NCBI RefSeq assembly: GCF_025938095.1
Contig: NZ_JAPCZF010000001.1
Coordinates: 620,001-684,000 of the forward strand
Direction of reading: 5' to 3'
Length of the DNA: 64,000 nucleotides
From: Novosphingobium sp. JCM 18896
GTDB taxonomy: Bacteria > Pseudomonadota > Alphaproteobacteria > Sphingomonadales > Sphingomonadaceae
Positions 1 to 10,419 of this stretch are shown here, one piece after another. The position numbers were made by a program, and so were the translations under genes. The stretch's first letter is position 1; each line of letters opens with the position of its first letter. The notes under the pieces were generated by a model. It ran no database searches, had not been told where the DNA came from, and saw only the letters and a list, made by a program, of their open reading frames with translations.

Positions 1-90
1 GCGATCGACGCCATCGCCGGTTTCCCGGCGGGCGAAGCGCGTACCGCCATGGCCGAAGCCGCCGAATTCGCGGTCTCGCGCCGCTACTGA
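1..90 (+). CDS. C-terminal end of a polyprenyl synthetase (partial)
   Basis: An open frame runs in from the left edge and stops at TGA 88-90, giving 29 residues that end in FAVSRRY. A short helix with a conserved Ala/Leu pattern followed by an aromatic and a terminal R-R-Y is typical of the last helix of trans-isoprenyl diphosphate synthases (farnesyl, geranylgeranyl or octaprenyl type), which extend allylic diphosphates with isopentenyl diphosphate. The catalytic aspartate-rich motifs would lie upstream and are not visible, so chain length and even the family are inference from the tail alone. Confidence 0.45.
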   Translation, partial: AIDAIAGFPAGEARTAMAEAAEFAVSRRY

Positions 91-105
91 TGGGGCGGGC
101 GACGG

Positions 106-309
106 TCAGTCGTCGTCTTCATCCTCATCGCCGTCGGGATCGACCTCTTCCTCGTCTTCATCGTCCACGCTTTCGATCGCGTCGATGATCAAATCGAGCG
201 CGTCTTCGTCGGCCGTCCACACGCTGGTGCCGCCGTCCTCGTCCTCTAGCGTGATGCGATAGTCTTCGCCGGTGCGCTTGATGCTGAATTGTGCCAGAGC
301 CTTGGCCAT
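106..309 (-). CDS. Small very acidic conserved-type protein (67 aa)
   Basis: Starts MAKALAQFSIKR at 309 and ends in a tail made almost only of Asp and Glu (about the last 20 residues). The N-terminal part could form a small beta sheet (FSIKRTGEDYRITLEDEDG), with a predicted helix (DALDLIIDAIESV) before the acidic tail. It lies convergent to the synthetase gene and divergent from hrpB. No catalytic motif is seen. The acidic tail could bind basic partners or metal ions, but no function can be assigned. The longer minus-strand frame that contains it upstream is low-complexity and a shadow of hrpB, so only this short start is supported. Confidence 0.7.
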   Translation of the reverse strand: MAKALAQFSIKRTGEDYRITLEDEDGGTSVWTADEDALDLIIDAIESVDDEDEEEVDPDGDEDEDDD

Positions 310-375
310 GATCGTCTTCCCTCGCCTGGTAGGTTCGATGCCCAAACCCGGATGGGCACGTTTGGTTGCAGTGCG

Positions 376-2814
376 ATGAAAGACTTGCCGATCCACGCCG
401 TCCTGCCCGATCTGCTGGCGGCCTTGCGCGAGAAGGAAAGCGCGGTGCTGATCGCGCCGCCGGGCGCGGGCAAGACCACCTCGGTGGCGACTGCGCTGCT
501 CGCCGAGCCCTGGTGCGAGGGCACGGTCATCCTGCTGAGCCCGCGCCGCGTCGCCGCACGCGCGGCGGCCGAGCGCATGGCCGAACTGCTCGGCGAGGCG
601 CCGGGGCAGACCGTCGGCTACCTGACCCGCCTCGACTCCAAGCGCTCGGCGGCGACGCGTGTGCTCGTCGTGACCGAGGCGATCTTCGTCTCGACGATTC
701 TCGGCGATCCCGAGCTCGCGGGCGTCTCCGCCGTGCTGTTCGACGAGGCGCACGAGCGCCATCTCGACAGCGACCTCGGCCTCGCCCTGGCGATCGAGAG
801 CCAGCAGGTATTGCGTCCCGACCTGCGGATCGTCGTCATGTCGGCGACGATCGATGGGACGCGCTTCGCTTCGCTTCTCGACCAGGCGCCGGTGATCGAA
901 AGCGCCGGCAAGGCTTTCCCGCTGGCGATCCGCTGGCTTGGCGCGCGGCCCGAATTGCGGATCGAGGATGCGATGACCTCGGCCGTGCTGACCGCCTGGC
1001 GCGAGGAGACGGGGGACGTGCTCGCCTTCTTGCCCGGCGTCGGCGAGATCGAGCGCACGCGCGAACGGCTCGAAGCGAAGCTCCCCGGCGAACTGATCCT
1101 GCCGCTCCACGGCCAGTGCGAGCCCGCCGCGCAGCGCGCCGCGATCAAGCGCGATCCCGGCGGGCGGCGGCGCATCGTGCTGGCGACCGCTATCGCCGAG
1201 ACCTCGCTGACGCTCGACGGCGTCTCGGTCGTGGTCGACGCCGGCCTGTCGCGCCGCGCCGAGTTCGACAAGGCGGCGGGAGTGACACGGCTCGTCACCC
1301 ATCGCGCCAGCCAGGCCGCGGCCGCGCAGCGTGCGGGCCGTGCGGCGCGCCAGGGCCCCGGCGTGGCCTATCGCCTGTGGGAAGAGGCCGCCCATGCCGG
1401 CCGGCCGGCCTTCGATCCGCCCGAGATGCTGACCAGCGACCTCGCGCCGCTGCTGCTTTCGCTGGCGCAGTGGGGTGCCGGCGATCCCGCGGCGCTGCCC
1501 TGGCTCGATCCGCCGCCGGCCGCCTCGGTCGGCGCGGCGCGGAGCAAGCTGCTGTCCTTGCAGGCGATCGACGGCGAGGGCCGCATCACCGATCACGGCA
1601 AGGCCATGGCGGCGCTGCCGATGGAGCCGCCGCTCGCACATATGCTGCTGTTCGCCGCCGAGCACGGTGCCGCGCAGGAGGCGGCGCGCCTCGCCCTGCT
1701 GCTCCAGGAGCGCGGGCTCGGTGGGCGCAGTGAAGACCTGGCGCTGCGGCTCGATCGCTGGAACGGCGATCGTTCGGGCCGCGCCGAAGCCTCGCGCAAG
1801 TTGGCGGCGGGCTGGGCCAAGCGTGTGCGCGATCGCGGTGAGGATGACGGGATACCGCTCGGCGTGCTGCTGGCCGAGGGCTTTCCCGACAATCTCGCCA
1901 AGCGGCGCGACGCCAAGGGCGAGGACTGGCTGACCGCCGGGGGCAGGGGGCTGCGGCTCGATCCCGCCTCGTCGCTGGCGCGTGCCGAGTGGCTGGCCGT
2001 GGGCGAAGCCCAGGGTTCCGCCGGCGGAGCGCGGATCACCGGCGCGGTCGCGCTGACCGAGGCCGAGGTTCTGCGCTGGCTCGGGCATCGGATCGAGAAG
2101 CGATCGACCCTGCGCTGGGTGGCCGACGGCAATCGCGTCGAGGCCATGCTCGAACAGCGGCTCGGGACGATCACCGTGAGCCGGGGGCCGGACTCGGCGC
2201 CCGACAAAGAGGCGATCGTCGCCTTCCTGCTCGAGCGGGTGCGCGCGGAAGGGCTCGACCTCGTGCCCTTCTCCGCCGGATCACGCGCCTTGCTGACGCG
2301 TGCGCGCCACTCCGGGATCGAGGCTCTGTCCGAAGCGGCGCTGCTCGAAGAGCTCGAAGACTGGCTGGCGCCGCTGCTCGGCCGCCGGCTCGACGCGCTC
2401 GACGGCGGCAAGCTCCACGAGGCCTTGCGCAACCGCATGACCTACGACGATCGCCAGAAGCTGGAGAAGCTGGCCCCGGCCGAGTTCCGCAGCCCGGCCG
2501 GTTCCACCCACGCGATCGACTATGCCGACGAAGGCGGGCCCTCGGTCGAGGTGCGCGTCCAGGCGCTGTTCGGGCTCGATCGCCATCCGGGCTTCGGCCA
2601 GCCTTCGCAGCCGCTGCTGCTCAAGCTGACCTCACCCGGCGGCAAGCCGATCCAGGTGACGCGCGATCTGCCGGGCTTCTGGCGTGGTTCGTGGCGCGAC
2701 GTCGTGCGCGACATGAAGGGCCGCTATCCCAAGCACCGCTGGCCCGAAGAGCCCTGGGCCGAGGATCCCAGCCTCAAGACCAAGAATGCCTTCGAGGCAT
2801 CACGCCGCTCTTGA
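376..2814 (+). CDS. hrpB: ATP-dependent RNA helicase HrpB
   Basis: An 812-residue DEAH-box (SF2) helicase. Near the N-terminus are a Walker A motif (APPGAGKTT, about residues 33-41), then DEAH (FDEAHERH) and the SAT motif (MSATIDG). Motif VI follows (QRAGRAARQGPG), then the helicase-associated HA2 domain and the HrpB-specific C-terminal region. The length matches HrpB (about 800-850 residues) rather than the much longer HrpA. The ATG at 376 gives MKDLPIHAVLPDLL, the usual HrpB beginning; an in-frame start at 289 would add 29 unlikely residues and overlap the divergent acidic gene. The physiological substrate of HrpB in most bacteria is poorly defined. Confidence 0.93.
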   Translation: MKDLPIHAVLPDLLAALREKESAVLIAPPGAGKTTSVATALLAEPWCEGTVILLSPRRVAARAAAERMAELLGEAPGQTVGYLTRLDSKRSAATRVLVVTEAIFVSTILGDPELAGVSAVLFDEAHERHLDSDLGLALAIESQQVLRPDLRIVVMSATIDGTRFASLLDQAPVIESAGKAFPLAIRWLGARPELRIEDAMTSAVLTAWREETGDVLAFLPGVGEIERTRERLEAKLPGELILPLHGQCEPAAQRAAIKRDPGGRRRIVLATAIAETSLTLDGVSVVVDAGLSRRAEFDKAAGVTRLVTHRASQAAAAQRAGRAARQGPGVAYRLWEEAAHAGRPAFDPPEMLTSDLAPLLLSLAQWGAGDPAALPWLDPPPAASVGAARSKLLSLQAIDGEGRITDHGKAMAALPMEPPLAHMLLFAAEHGAAQEAARLALLLQERGLGGRSEDLALRLDRWNGDRSGRAEASRKLAAGWAKRVRDRGEDDGIPLGVLLAEGFPDNLAKRRDAKGEDWLTAGGRGLRLDPASSLARAEWLAVGEAQGSAGGARITGAVALTEAEVLRWLGHRIEKRSTLRWVADGNRVEAMLEQRLGTITVSRGPDSAPDKEAIVAFLLERVRAEGLDLVPFSAGSRALLTRARHSGIEALSEAALLEELEDWLAPLLGRRLDALDGGKLHEALRNRMTYDDRQKLEKLAPAEFRSPAGSTHAIDYADEGGPSVEVRVQALFGLDRHPGFGQPSQPLLLKLTSPGGKPIQVTRDLPGFWRGSWRDVVRDMKGRYPKHRWPEEPWAEDPSLKTKNAFEASRRS

Positions 2815-2845
2815 TTCCGAAAGCGATTCGGGACAATCGGCGCTT

Positions 2846-3124
2846 ATGACCGCACGCATCTATCAGCGCCCGAAGAACGCCATGCAGTCCGGCAAGGCGC
2901 TCACCGAACAGTGGATCCTCGAGTTCGCGCCGGCCGAGGCCAAGCGCCCCGATCCGCTGATGGGCTGGGCAGGCAGCGGCGATACGCAGCAGCAGGTCGT
3001 GCTCAAGTTCGCCGAACAGGCCGATGCCCAGGCCTATGCCGACAAGTACGGCATCGAGGCGCGCGTCACGGCGACGCCGCCCAAGCGCCTGAAGATCCAG
3101 GCCTACGCCGACAACTTCAAGTAA
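2846..3124 (+). CDS. NDUFS4-like complex I accessory subunit (ETC complex I subunit family)
   Basis: A 92-residue protein beginning MTARIYQRPKNAMQSGKA, with WILEF and a WAGSGDTQQQ segment followed by F-x-x-x-x-x-A-x-A-Y-A-x-K-YGIEA. This is the layout of the ETC complex I subunit conserved region found in the mitochondrial 18-kDa NDUFS4 subunit and its alphaproteobacterial relatives. It is expected to sit on the hydrophilic arm of NADH:quinone oxidoreductase and support its stability. The gene is alone here, away from a nuo cluster, as is usual in alphaproteobacteria. A start upstream at 2786 would overlap hrpB, so 2846 is preferred. Confidence 0.88.
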   Translation: MTARIYQRPKNAMQSGKALTEQWILEFAPAEAKRPDPLMGWAGSGDTQQQVVLKFAEQADAQAYADKYGIEARVTATPPKRLKIQAYADNFK

Positions 3125-3175
3125 GTTTCAAATCCTCCCCGTCCGTCAGTGGGCAGGGAGGATCGATTCCGCGAA

Positions 3176-3649
3176 CTACTGGCGCAGCTGCAGGCGGCCC
3201 TGGCGGAAGGCGGCGCGGCAATCGGTCGCGTCGTGCTTGATGTCCGAATCGAGCAGCGGCGTCGAGGTCATGCCCGCGCCCTGGAAGCGCTTGTCGTCGC
3301 ACTCGCCGTCCTTGGCGTACTTGCTGGTGTCGTCGCCCCACTGGATGCGGTCGGCGTCGTCGGTCGAGGCCGCGGGCGTCGTGCCACCGCTGCGGCGGCC
3401 GCCCTGGTAGGTCAGCCGGCCCTGGTTATAGGCGCTGCGGCAGTCGGTCGCATCGTGGCGGATGTCGCTGTCGATCAGGGTCGTGTCGGTCATACCGGGG
3501 CCCGAGAAGCGCATGTCGTCGCATTCGCCGTCCTTGGCGAACTTGCCGCTGTCATCGCCGAAGTCGATGTTCTGCGCATAGGCGACGTGTGGCGTGCCGG
3601 CGGCCATAATTGCAACGATACCAATAATTTGGCCAAGAGCCTTGCGCAT
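3176..3649 (-). CDS. Secreted protein with two tandem Cys/Asp repeats
   Basis: 157 residues. A signal peptide of about 25 residues ends in HVAYAQ. Two copies of a unit of about 47 residues follow, each carrying F/W-GDD-x-S/T-x-K-F/Y-AKDGECDD, a RF-x-G-x-GM turn, then L-x-DSDI-x-HDATDCR. Each copy holds two cysteines and many acidic residues, suggesting a disulfide-closed periplasmic module that could bind calcium or another cation. The linker between copies is Gly/Thr-rich. The start at 3649 is chosen because it places the signal peptide at the N-terminus; an upstream ATG at 3706 would add 19 residues overlapping nothing known. I do not recognise a characterised family, and the function is unknown. 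Confidence 0.82.
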   Translation of the reverse strand: MRKALGQIIGIVAIMAAGTPHVAYAQNIDFGDDSGKFAKDGECDDMRFSGPGMTDTTLIDSDIRHDATDCRSAYNQGRLTYQGGRRSGGTTPAASTDDADRIQWGDDTSKYAKDGECDDKRFQGAGMTSTPLLDSDIKHDATDCRAAFRQGRLQLRQ

Positions 3650-3758
3650 GTCTAACCCCCTGAAATGTTGCCGGACATTGCCGCAATCCGGGGCCTCTTG
3701 CAACAATCGGCGGCGTGGCTCTTGCGGTTTTCCGCGGTCGCGGCCATATGCGCGACCG

Positions 3759-3846
3759 GGAGTCCGGGCGGGCGTTTGCGCTCGCCAACCTGGTCAGGTC
3801 CGGAAGGAAGCAGCCACAACGGGTTGCGGCGGGTCGCCCGGCTCCT
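3759..3846 (+). ncRNA. ffs: Signal recognition particle RNA (4.5S, small bacterial type)
   Basis: The stretch at about 3793-3815 carries the near-invariant SRP RNA core GGTCAGGTCCGGAAGGAAGC, with the GGAA tetraloop and the asymmetric loop that binds Ffh. The flanks pair into a long hairpin (GAGTCCGGGCG near 3760 against CGCCCGGCTC near 3836-3845). It ends in a CTTTTC tract just before dnaX. With Ffh it forms the particle that targets nascent membrane proteins to FtsY, whose gene is also in this window. The ends are set by base pairing and are approximate. Confidence 0.93.
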
Positions 3847-3897
3847 TTTCATTCTCGCGCAGTTCCCATTTCCCCCCTGGGGGCCTAGGTAGGGCAC

Positions 3898-5739
3898 ATG
3901 GGCGATTCACCCGATATGTTTGGCGGCGAGACGCCCGAGGAAGAGACTGCGCCGAGCGCGGCAGAGCTCGAGGCCGCGGGGCAATCCGCGCTGTTCGGCG
4001 AGCCTGCGCCGCCGCCCGCCGCGGCTCCGCCCGAGCCCGATCCGGTGCCGCCAGTTGCCGCCGCCGCTCCGCCGCCGCCTGTTTCGGCGCCCGCCGCCGC
4101 ACCGGCCGCGCCCGCGGCGCAGCCCTATCGCGTGCTCGCGCGCAAATATCGCCCGCAGACCTTCGCCGAACTGATCGGCCAGGAGCCGATGGTCCAGACC
4201 CTGGCCAACGCGATCAAGCGTGACCGGCTGGCCCACGCCTTCCTGATGACCGGCGTGCGCGGGGTCGGCAAGACCTCCACCGCGCGCCTGATCGCCAAGG
4301 CGCTCAATTGCGTCGGGCCCGAAGGGCAGGGCGGTCCGACGATCGATCCCTGTGGGCAGTGCGAGCCCTGCGTGGCGATCGCCGAGGGGCGCCACATCGA
4401 CGTGATCGAGATGGACGCCGCGAGCCACACCGGCGTCGACGACGTGCGCGAGATCATCGAGGCGGTGCGCTATGCCGCGGTCTCCGCGCGCTACAAGATC
4501 TACATCATCGACGAAGTCCACATGCTCAGCCGCAACGCGTTCAACGCGCTGCTGAAGACGCTTGAGGAGCCGCCGGCGCATGTGAAGTTCCTCTTCGCGA
4601 CGACCGAGGCGGACAAGCTGCCGGTCACCGTGCTGTCGCGCTGCCAGCGTTTTGACCTGCGCCGCATTCCCACGGGGCTGCTCGCCGAGCACTTCGCCGG
4701 GATCTGCGTCAAGGAAGCGGTGCTCGCCGACGGCGAGGCACTGGCGATGATCGCCGCCGCGGCCGAAGGCTCGGTGCGTGATGGCCTTTCGATCCTCGAC
4801 CAGGCGATCGCCCATGCCGATCTCGATGGCGGCGCCGACGGCAGCGGCAAGGTCTCGGCCGAACAGGTCCGCGACATGCTCGGCCTCGCCGACAAGTCGA
4901 TCCAGCGCCGGCTCTTCGCTGCCCTGCTGGCGAGCGACGGCGGCGCGTTGCTCGATCTCGTCGCGACGCAGTTCTCGCTCGGGGTCGAGCCGCTGGCGCT
5001 GATCCGCGGCGCCATGGACCTGACGCACAAGGTCACGGTCGCGCAGATCGGCGGTCATGCCGGCGATGCGGCCTCGGCCGAGGAGCGCGAGGCGCTGGAG
5101 GGCTGGGCCAAGGGGATGAGCGCGGGCCAGCTCCATCGCCTGTGGCAACTGCTGCTCAAGGGCTTCGACGAAGTGCGCACCGCACCCGACCCCTTGGTCG
5201 CCGCGCAAATGGCGCTGCTGCGCGTCATGCACGCGACCGACATGCCCGATCCCGGCCAGCTCGTGCGCAAGCTTGAGGACCTGGCCTCGCGGCCCGTGGT
5301 GATGGCGCCGTCGGTCGACGGCAGCCCGGCAGGGGCTCCCGCCGCGCCGGCCGTGGCGCTGCCGTGGGAAGCGCTGGTCGACAAGATCAAGGATGTCGAA
5401 TTCGGGCTGTCGACGCGCATGGAAATGCAGGTCCGCGTGGTCGAACTGACCGCGGGCAAGCTGCGCTGGTCGCAGCCTTCGGGCTTCACCGAGGATTTCT
5501 CGCGCGAGATGCGCGTGGCGCTCGACAAGGCTACCGGCCAGTCCTGGGAGGTCGAGCGTTGCGATGCGTCGGGTCAGCCGACCTTGATCGAGCAGCGCGA
5601 CGCCGCCAAGGCCGCCAATGAGGAGGCCGTGCGCCGCTCGCCCTTGGTCGAAGCGGTCTTCGCGGCTTTCCCCGACGCGCAGGAAATGAATGAGAGCGAC
5701 GACGTTCAGTTCGGTCGCAAATGGAGTCAGAGACGATGA
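3898..5739 (+). CDS. dnaX: DNA polymerase III subunit gamma/tau
   Basis: 613 residues. The first 75 or so form a Pro/Ala-rich extension, unusual compared with enterobacterial DnaX. The AAA+ clamp-loader core follows: RKYRPQTFAELIGQ, Walker A GVRGVGKTST (residues 119-128), a zinc-knuckle cysteine set (CVG...CGQCEPC), Walker B DEVH, and the sensor region FATTEADKLPVTVLSRCQRFDLRR. A C-terminal tau-like domain is present. It loads the beta clamp and links polymerase and helicase. It starts 51 bases after the SRP RNA and its stop overlaps the ebfC start (ATGA at 5736), indicating translational coupling. No obvious A-AAA-AAG slippage site was seen. Confidence 0.95.
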   Translation: MGDSPDMFGGETPEEETAPSAAELEAAGQSALFGEPAPPPAAAPPEPDPVPPVAAAAPPPPVSAPAAAPAAPAAQPYRVLARKYRPQTFAELIGQEPMVQTLANAIKRDRLAHAFLMTGVRGVGKTSTARLIAKALNCVGPEGQGGPTIDPCGQCEPCVAIAEGRHIDVIEMDAASHTGVDDVREIIEAVRYAAVSARYKIYIIDEVHMLSRNAFNALLKTLEEPPAHVKFLFATTEADKLPVTVLSRCQRFDLRRIPTGLLAEHFAGICVKEAVLADGEALAMIAAAAEGSVRDGLSILDQAIAHADLDGGADGSGKVSAEQVRDMLGLADKSIQRRLFAALLASDGGALLDLVATQFSLGVEPLALIRGAMDLTHKVTVAQIGGHAGDAASAEEREALEGWAKGMSAGQLHRLWQLLLKGFDEVRTAPDPLVAAQMALLRVMHATDMPDPGQLVRKLEDLASRPVVMAPSVDGSPAGAPAAPAVALPWEALVDKIKDVEFGLSTRMEMQVRVVELTAGKLRWSQPSGFTEDFSREMRVALDKATGQSWEVERCDASGQPTLIEQRDAAKAANEEAVRRSPLVEAVFAAFPDAQEMNESDDVQFGRKWSQRR

Positions 5740-6071
5740 AATCGATGGAAGAGATGATCCAGGCCGCTCAGCAGGCGGCCGAGACCATCCAGAAGCAGAT
5801 GACCGAGACCCAGGGCAAGCTCGACGCGCTCGAGGTCGAGGGCCTTTCGGGTGGCGGGCTCGTCAAGATCCGCTGCTCGGCCAAGGGCCGCGTCATCGGC
5901 GTTTCCATCGACGACAGCCTGATGACCCTGTCGGAAAAGCCGATCCTCGAAGACCTGATCGCCGCCGCCTACAACGACGCGCGCGTCAAGGCAGACTCGG
6001 TCGCCAACGAGGAAATGGCCAAGGCGCAGCAGGGCCTCGGCCTGCCGCCGGGCTTCAAGATGCCGTTCTGA
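5736..6071 (+). CDS. ebfC: Nucleoid-associated protein YbaB/EbfC family
   Basis: 111 residues, starting MKSMEEMIQAAQQAAE. A long N-terminal helix is followed by a beta region (GLVKIRCSAKGRVIGVSID) and a C-terminal helix ending GLGLPPGFKMPF, the standard YbaB/EbfC layout. These dimeric proteins bind DNA as a tweezer-like clamp. The gene shares ATGA with the end of dnaX. The dnaX-ybaB pair is conserved widely (often with recR). The ATG at 5736 is chosen over the one at 5721 because it gives the overlap and the family's usual N-terminus. Confidence 0.93.
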   Translation: MKSMEEMIQAAQQAAETIQKQMTETQGKLDALEVEGLSGGGLVKIRCSAKGRVIGVSIDDSLMTLSEKPILEDLIAAAYNDARVKADSVANEEMAKAQQGLGLPPGFKMPF

Positions 6072-6222
6072 CGCGGAGGCTGGAGACGGGGCGTTCTCTG
6101 GCTGCGACGATGCGTTGCATGCTTGTGGCCGCCCCTTATCGACTCGAACCGGGTATCGCATGGTAAAGTCCCGGTCGCCGCGAAAACGGCGGCGAGACTT
6201 CTTCCCGGGCAGGAGGATTGCC

Positions 6223-6384
6223 ATGCGCGTACAGAACGAGACGTCGTCCGTCGCCAAGATCGTGCCACCCGCGGTTCGCGCCACCAGCGACCAGCGCGGT
6301 TCGGCGCATCACCACCGCCACCACGACATCGGCGAGGACATCGCCGCGCTCGACGAACACTGGGTGTTCCGCAAGGCGCGCTGA
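6223..6384 (+). CDS. Small His-rich hypothetical protein (53 aa)
   Basis: Starts MRVQNETSSVAKIV and is preceded by a strong ribosome binding site (AGGAGG at 6211-6216, 6 bases before the ATG). A central SAHHHRHHDIG run of histidines may bind metal; the C-terminus is LDEHWVFRKAR. There is no signal peptide or membrane segment. It lies between ebfC and the first inverted-pair repeat. I do not recognise the family. The good Shine-Dalgarno is the main reason to call it. Confidence 0.55.
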   Translation: MRVQNETSSVAKIVPPAVRATSDQRGSAHHHRHHDIGEDIAALDEHWVFRKAR

Positions 6385-6417
6385 GCGGCGATCGAGAGGG
6401 CAGCCAGTCCATCTTGC

Positions 6418-6516
6418 CGTCGCCCCTGCGAAGGCAGGGCCTATCCGGGCTCTCGTCCTGAGCGACGGTGCTTTAAGGCACCGTCAGTTGGGCCCCTGCC
6501 TGCGCAGGGGCGACGG
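6418..6516. repeat. Inverted-pair palindromic repeat, copy A
   Basis: Left arm at 6418-6442 (core GTCGCCCCTGCGAAGGCAGG) and right arm at 6490-6516 (core GGCCCCTGCCTGCGCAGGGG, then CGACGG) are inverted relatives about 50 bases apart. A perfect inner hairpin (GACGGTGC/GCACCGTC, 6464-6485) sits between them. Three further copies occur at 7441, 10818 and 29177. The arrangement resembles REP/BIME elements of enterobacteria. It is intergenic, between a small gene and the convergent TSUP gene. Confidence 0.85.
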
Positions 6517-6569
6517 GATGGGGTGATTGTCGTCGAGGGGCAGTTCGCCCAGGGCGAGTGGCGGGTGCT

Positions 6570-7358
6570 TTACCCGAACCAGGCCAGCACGGCCGCCGTC
6601 AGTGGATTGGTCGGATCGGCGAGCAGCTTTGCCGTTAGGCCCAGGCACATGACGATCAGCAGCGGCCGCACCGTGCTCGCGCCGAAGCGGATCGCGGTAT
6701 GCGCGCCGACCTGGCCGCCGGCGATCGCGCCCACAGCCATCGGCAGGCCGACCTTCCACATGACATGGCCGCTGGCGATCAGCACGGCGAGCCCGGCCAG
6801 GTTGCTCGTGAAGTTGAGCAGCTTGGTATGCGCGACCGCGCGCGTCACGCCGAGCCCGAAGACCGCGACCAGTCCGGTGATGAAGAACGAACCGGTGCCC
6901 GGTCCGAAGAAGCCGTCGTAGCCACCGATCACGAAGGCCATAGCCAGCAGCATCGGCGGCCCGGCCAGGACGTGGCGATCCTCGTCGGTCATCTTCGGTG
7001 CCAGCAGGAAATAGGTGGCCATCGCGATCAGCAGCAGCGGGATCAGGCCCGAAAGGAATTTGGGATCGATCAAGGTCAGCAGGAAGGCGCCCGTCGCCGA
7101 GCCGGTGAAGGATGCCAGCGCGGGCAGGGCGAAGCGGCGGAAGTCGATGTGCCCCTTGCGCGCGAAGGCGACCACCGCGCCGCCTGTGCCGAACGAACTC
7201 TGCAGCTTGTTGGTGGCGATCGCCGCAACCGGCGGCAGGCCCGCGGCGAGCAAGGCCGGAATGGTCAGCAGACCGCCGCCGCCCGCAATCGCGTCGATCG
7301 TGCCGGCGAGGAAGGCCACGCCCACGAGCAGGGCTATGATGTCGATACCCATGTCCAT
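6570..7358 (-). CDS. TSUP-family membrane exporter (TauE/SafE)
   Basis: 262 residues, highly hydrophobic with about eight predicted membrane helices. The N-terminal GTIDAIAGGGGLLTIPALL and internal GGYDGFFGPGTGSF are the duplicated signature of the TSUP (TauE/SafE, DUF81) family. Members export sulfite, sulfoacetate or other organosulfur anions, or act as anion permeases. The substrate is not readable from sequence, and no sulfur-metabolism neighbours help. The start MDMGID at 7358 is weakly supported; a second ATG lies two codons inside. It is flanked on both sides by inverted-pair repeats. Confidence 0.9.
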   Translation of the reverse strand: MDMGIDIIALLVGVAFLAGTIDAIAGGGGLLTIPALLAAGLPPVAAIATNKLQSSFGTGGAVVAFARKGHIDFRRFALPALASFTGSATGAFLLTLIDPKFLSGLIPLLLIAMATYFLLAPKMTDEDRHVLAGPPMLLAMAFVIGGYDGFFGPGTGSFFITGLVAVFGLGVTRAVAHTKLLNFTSNLAGLAVLIASGHVMWKVGLPMAVGAIAGGQVGAHTAIRFGASTVRPLLIVMCLGLTAKLLADPTNPLTAAVLAWFG

Positions 7359-7440
7359 GATCGGGCTCTAGCCGCTCGCGACGCCGAGCGGAATGCGCGA
7401 TTAGGCGGAGATGCCAGAACGGGTTTGCGCTCATTTTCTG

Positions 7441-7544
7441 GTCGTCGCCCCTGCGCAGGCAGGGGCGCAGCCAACCGTGCCTCCCCGCGCTTTCCGTTTC
7501 AGGTCGAGAGCTTGGTTAGGCCCCTGCCTGCGCAGGGGCGACGG
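7441..7544. repeat. Inverted-pair palindromic repeat, copy B
   Basis: Left arm at 7441-7466 and right arm at 7516-7544 repeat the CGTCGCCCCTGC...GCAGGGG cores of copy A in inverted orientation. The right arm shares the preceding AGCTTGGTTAGG with copies C and D. The two near-perfect arms could fold into one long cruciform or two short hairpins. It occupies the divergent TSUP/lon intergenic region. The remaining bases up to lon (7545-7724) hold no recognisable promoter. Confidence 0.85.
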
Positions 7545-7724
7545 GAAGGGGGCAACCGGGGTAAGGTCGGGTCGTCCTCGCCGCATTCCCGGCTTGAGAC
7601 ACCCGCGGCCCCATCCACAGCCTCTGGCCGCACGACCATTGCGCGCCGCGCACCTGCATCCCATATCATGCGGGAACGCCGGAACTCTCCGGCAGGCGCG
7701 CTTCCCGCGCCGTAGTGGGTGGAT

Positions 7725-10139
<2,415 letters not shown>

Positions 10140-10177
10140 TCGGGGGCCCGATCGGGCCAGACATCGATGTTGCATTG

Positions 10178-10211
10178 CGGCGACTCGGAACCTGTTCCGG
10201 GTCGCCGTTTT
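10178..10211 (+). terminator. Rho-independent terminator after lon
   Basis: A 13-bp stem (CGGCGACTCGGAA paired with TTCCGGGTCGCCG, one G-U) with a 3-base loop, followed by TTTT. It separates lon from the HU gene. Confidence 0.8.
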
Positions 10212-10326
10212 GCGTGCGGAGCCTGCTGTGTGGGGGCGCCATGCGGACGGCGCGCTCAAAACCGCTCACTTTGTCGAAAAGCTCGGAAATTAGGGAAGAT
10301 TCAACGCCTGCCGCGCCCATTTCGCT

Positions 10327-10355
10327 TTGACAGTTTCGGGAAAACTCGCTCAATT
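10327..10355 (+). promoter_or_regulatory. Candidate sigma70-type promoter of the HU gene
   Basis: TTGACA at 10327-10332 and TCAATT at 10350-10355 are separated by 17 bases, downstream of the lon terminator and about 65 bases before the HU start codon. The -35 box is perfect and the -10 box weak. It fits the expected strong, separate transcription of HU. Confidence 0.5.
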
Positions 10356-10419
10356 CGCGCCGCTTATAAGAGAGGCGAAATCGGTTTTCGGTTCCACTGA
10401 AAGGTAGGGGGTTTCCATA

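Noticed and set aside
106..2088. 660-codon minus-strand frame opposite hrpB
   Set aside because: Only its last 67 codons look like a protein; the rest is Arg/Gly/Ala-rich shadow of hrpB.
6464..6516. Repeat copy A as a simple terminator pair
   Set aside because: No T-tract follows either arm, and the same pair recurs at three other sites, so a repeat element explains it better.
7600..7640. Heat-shock (sigma32) promoter before lon: CTTGAG ... CCCCAT
   Set aside because: The spacing of 10 bases is too short for the known sigma32 consensus.
10187..10211. GGAAC followed by GTTTT as a second EcfG promoter
   Set aside because: No CGTT at the right spacing, and the bases are part of the lon terminator stem.
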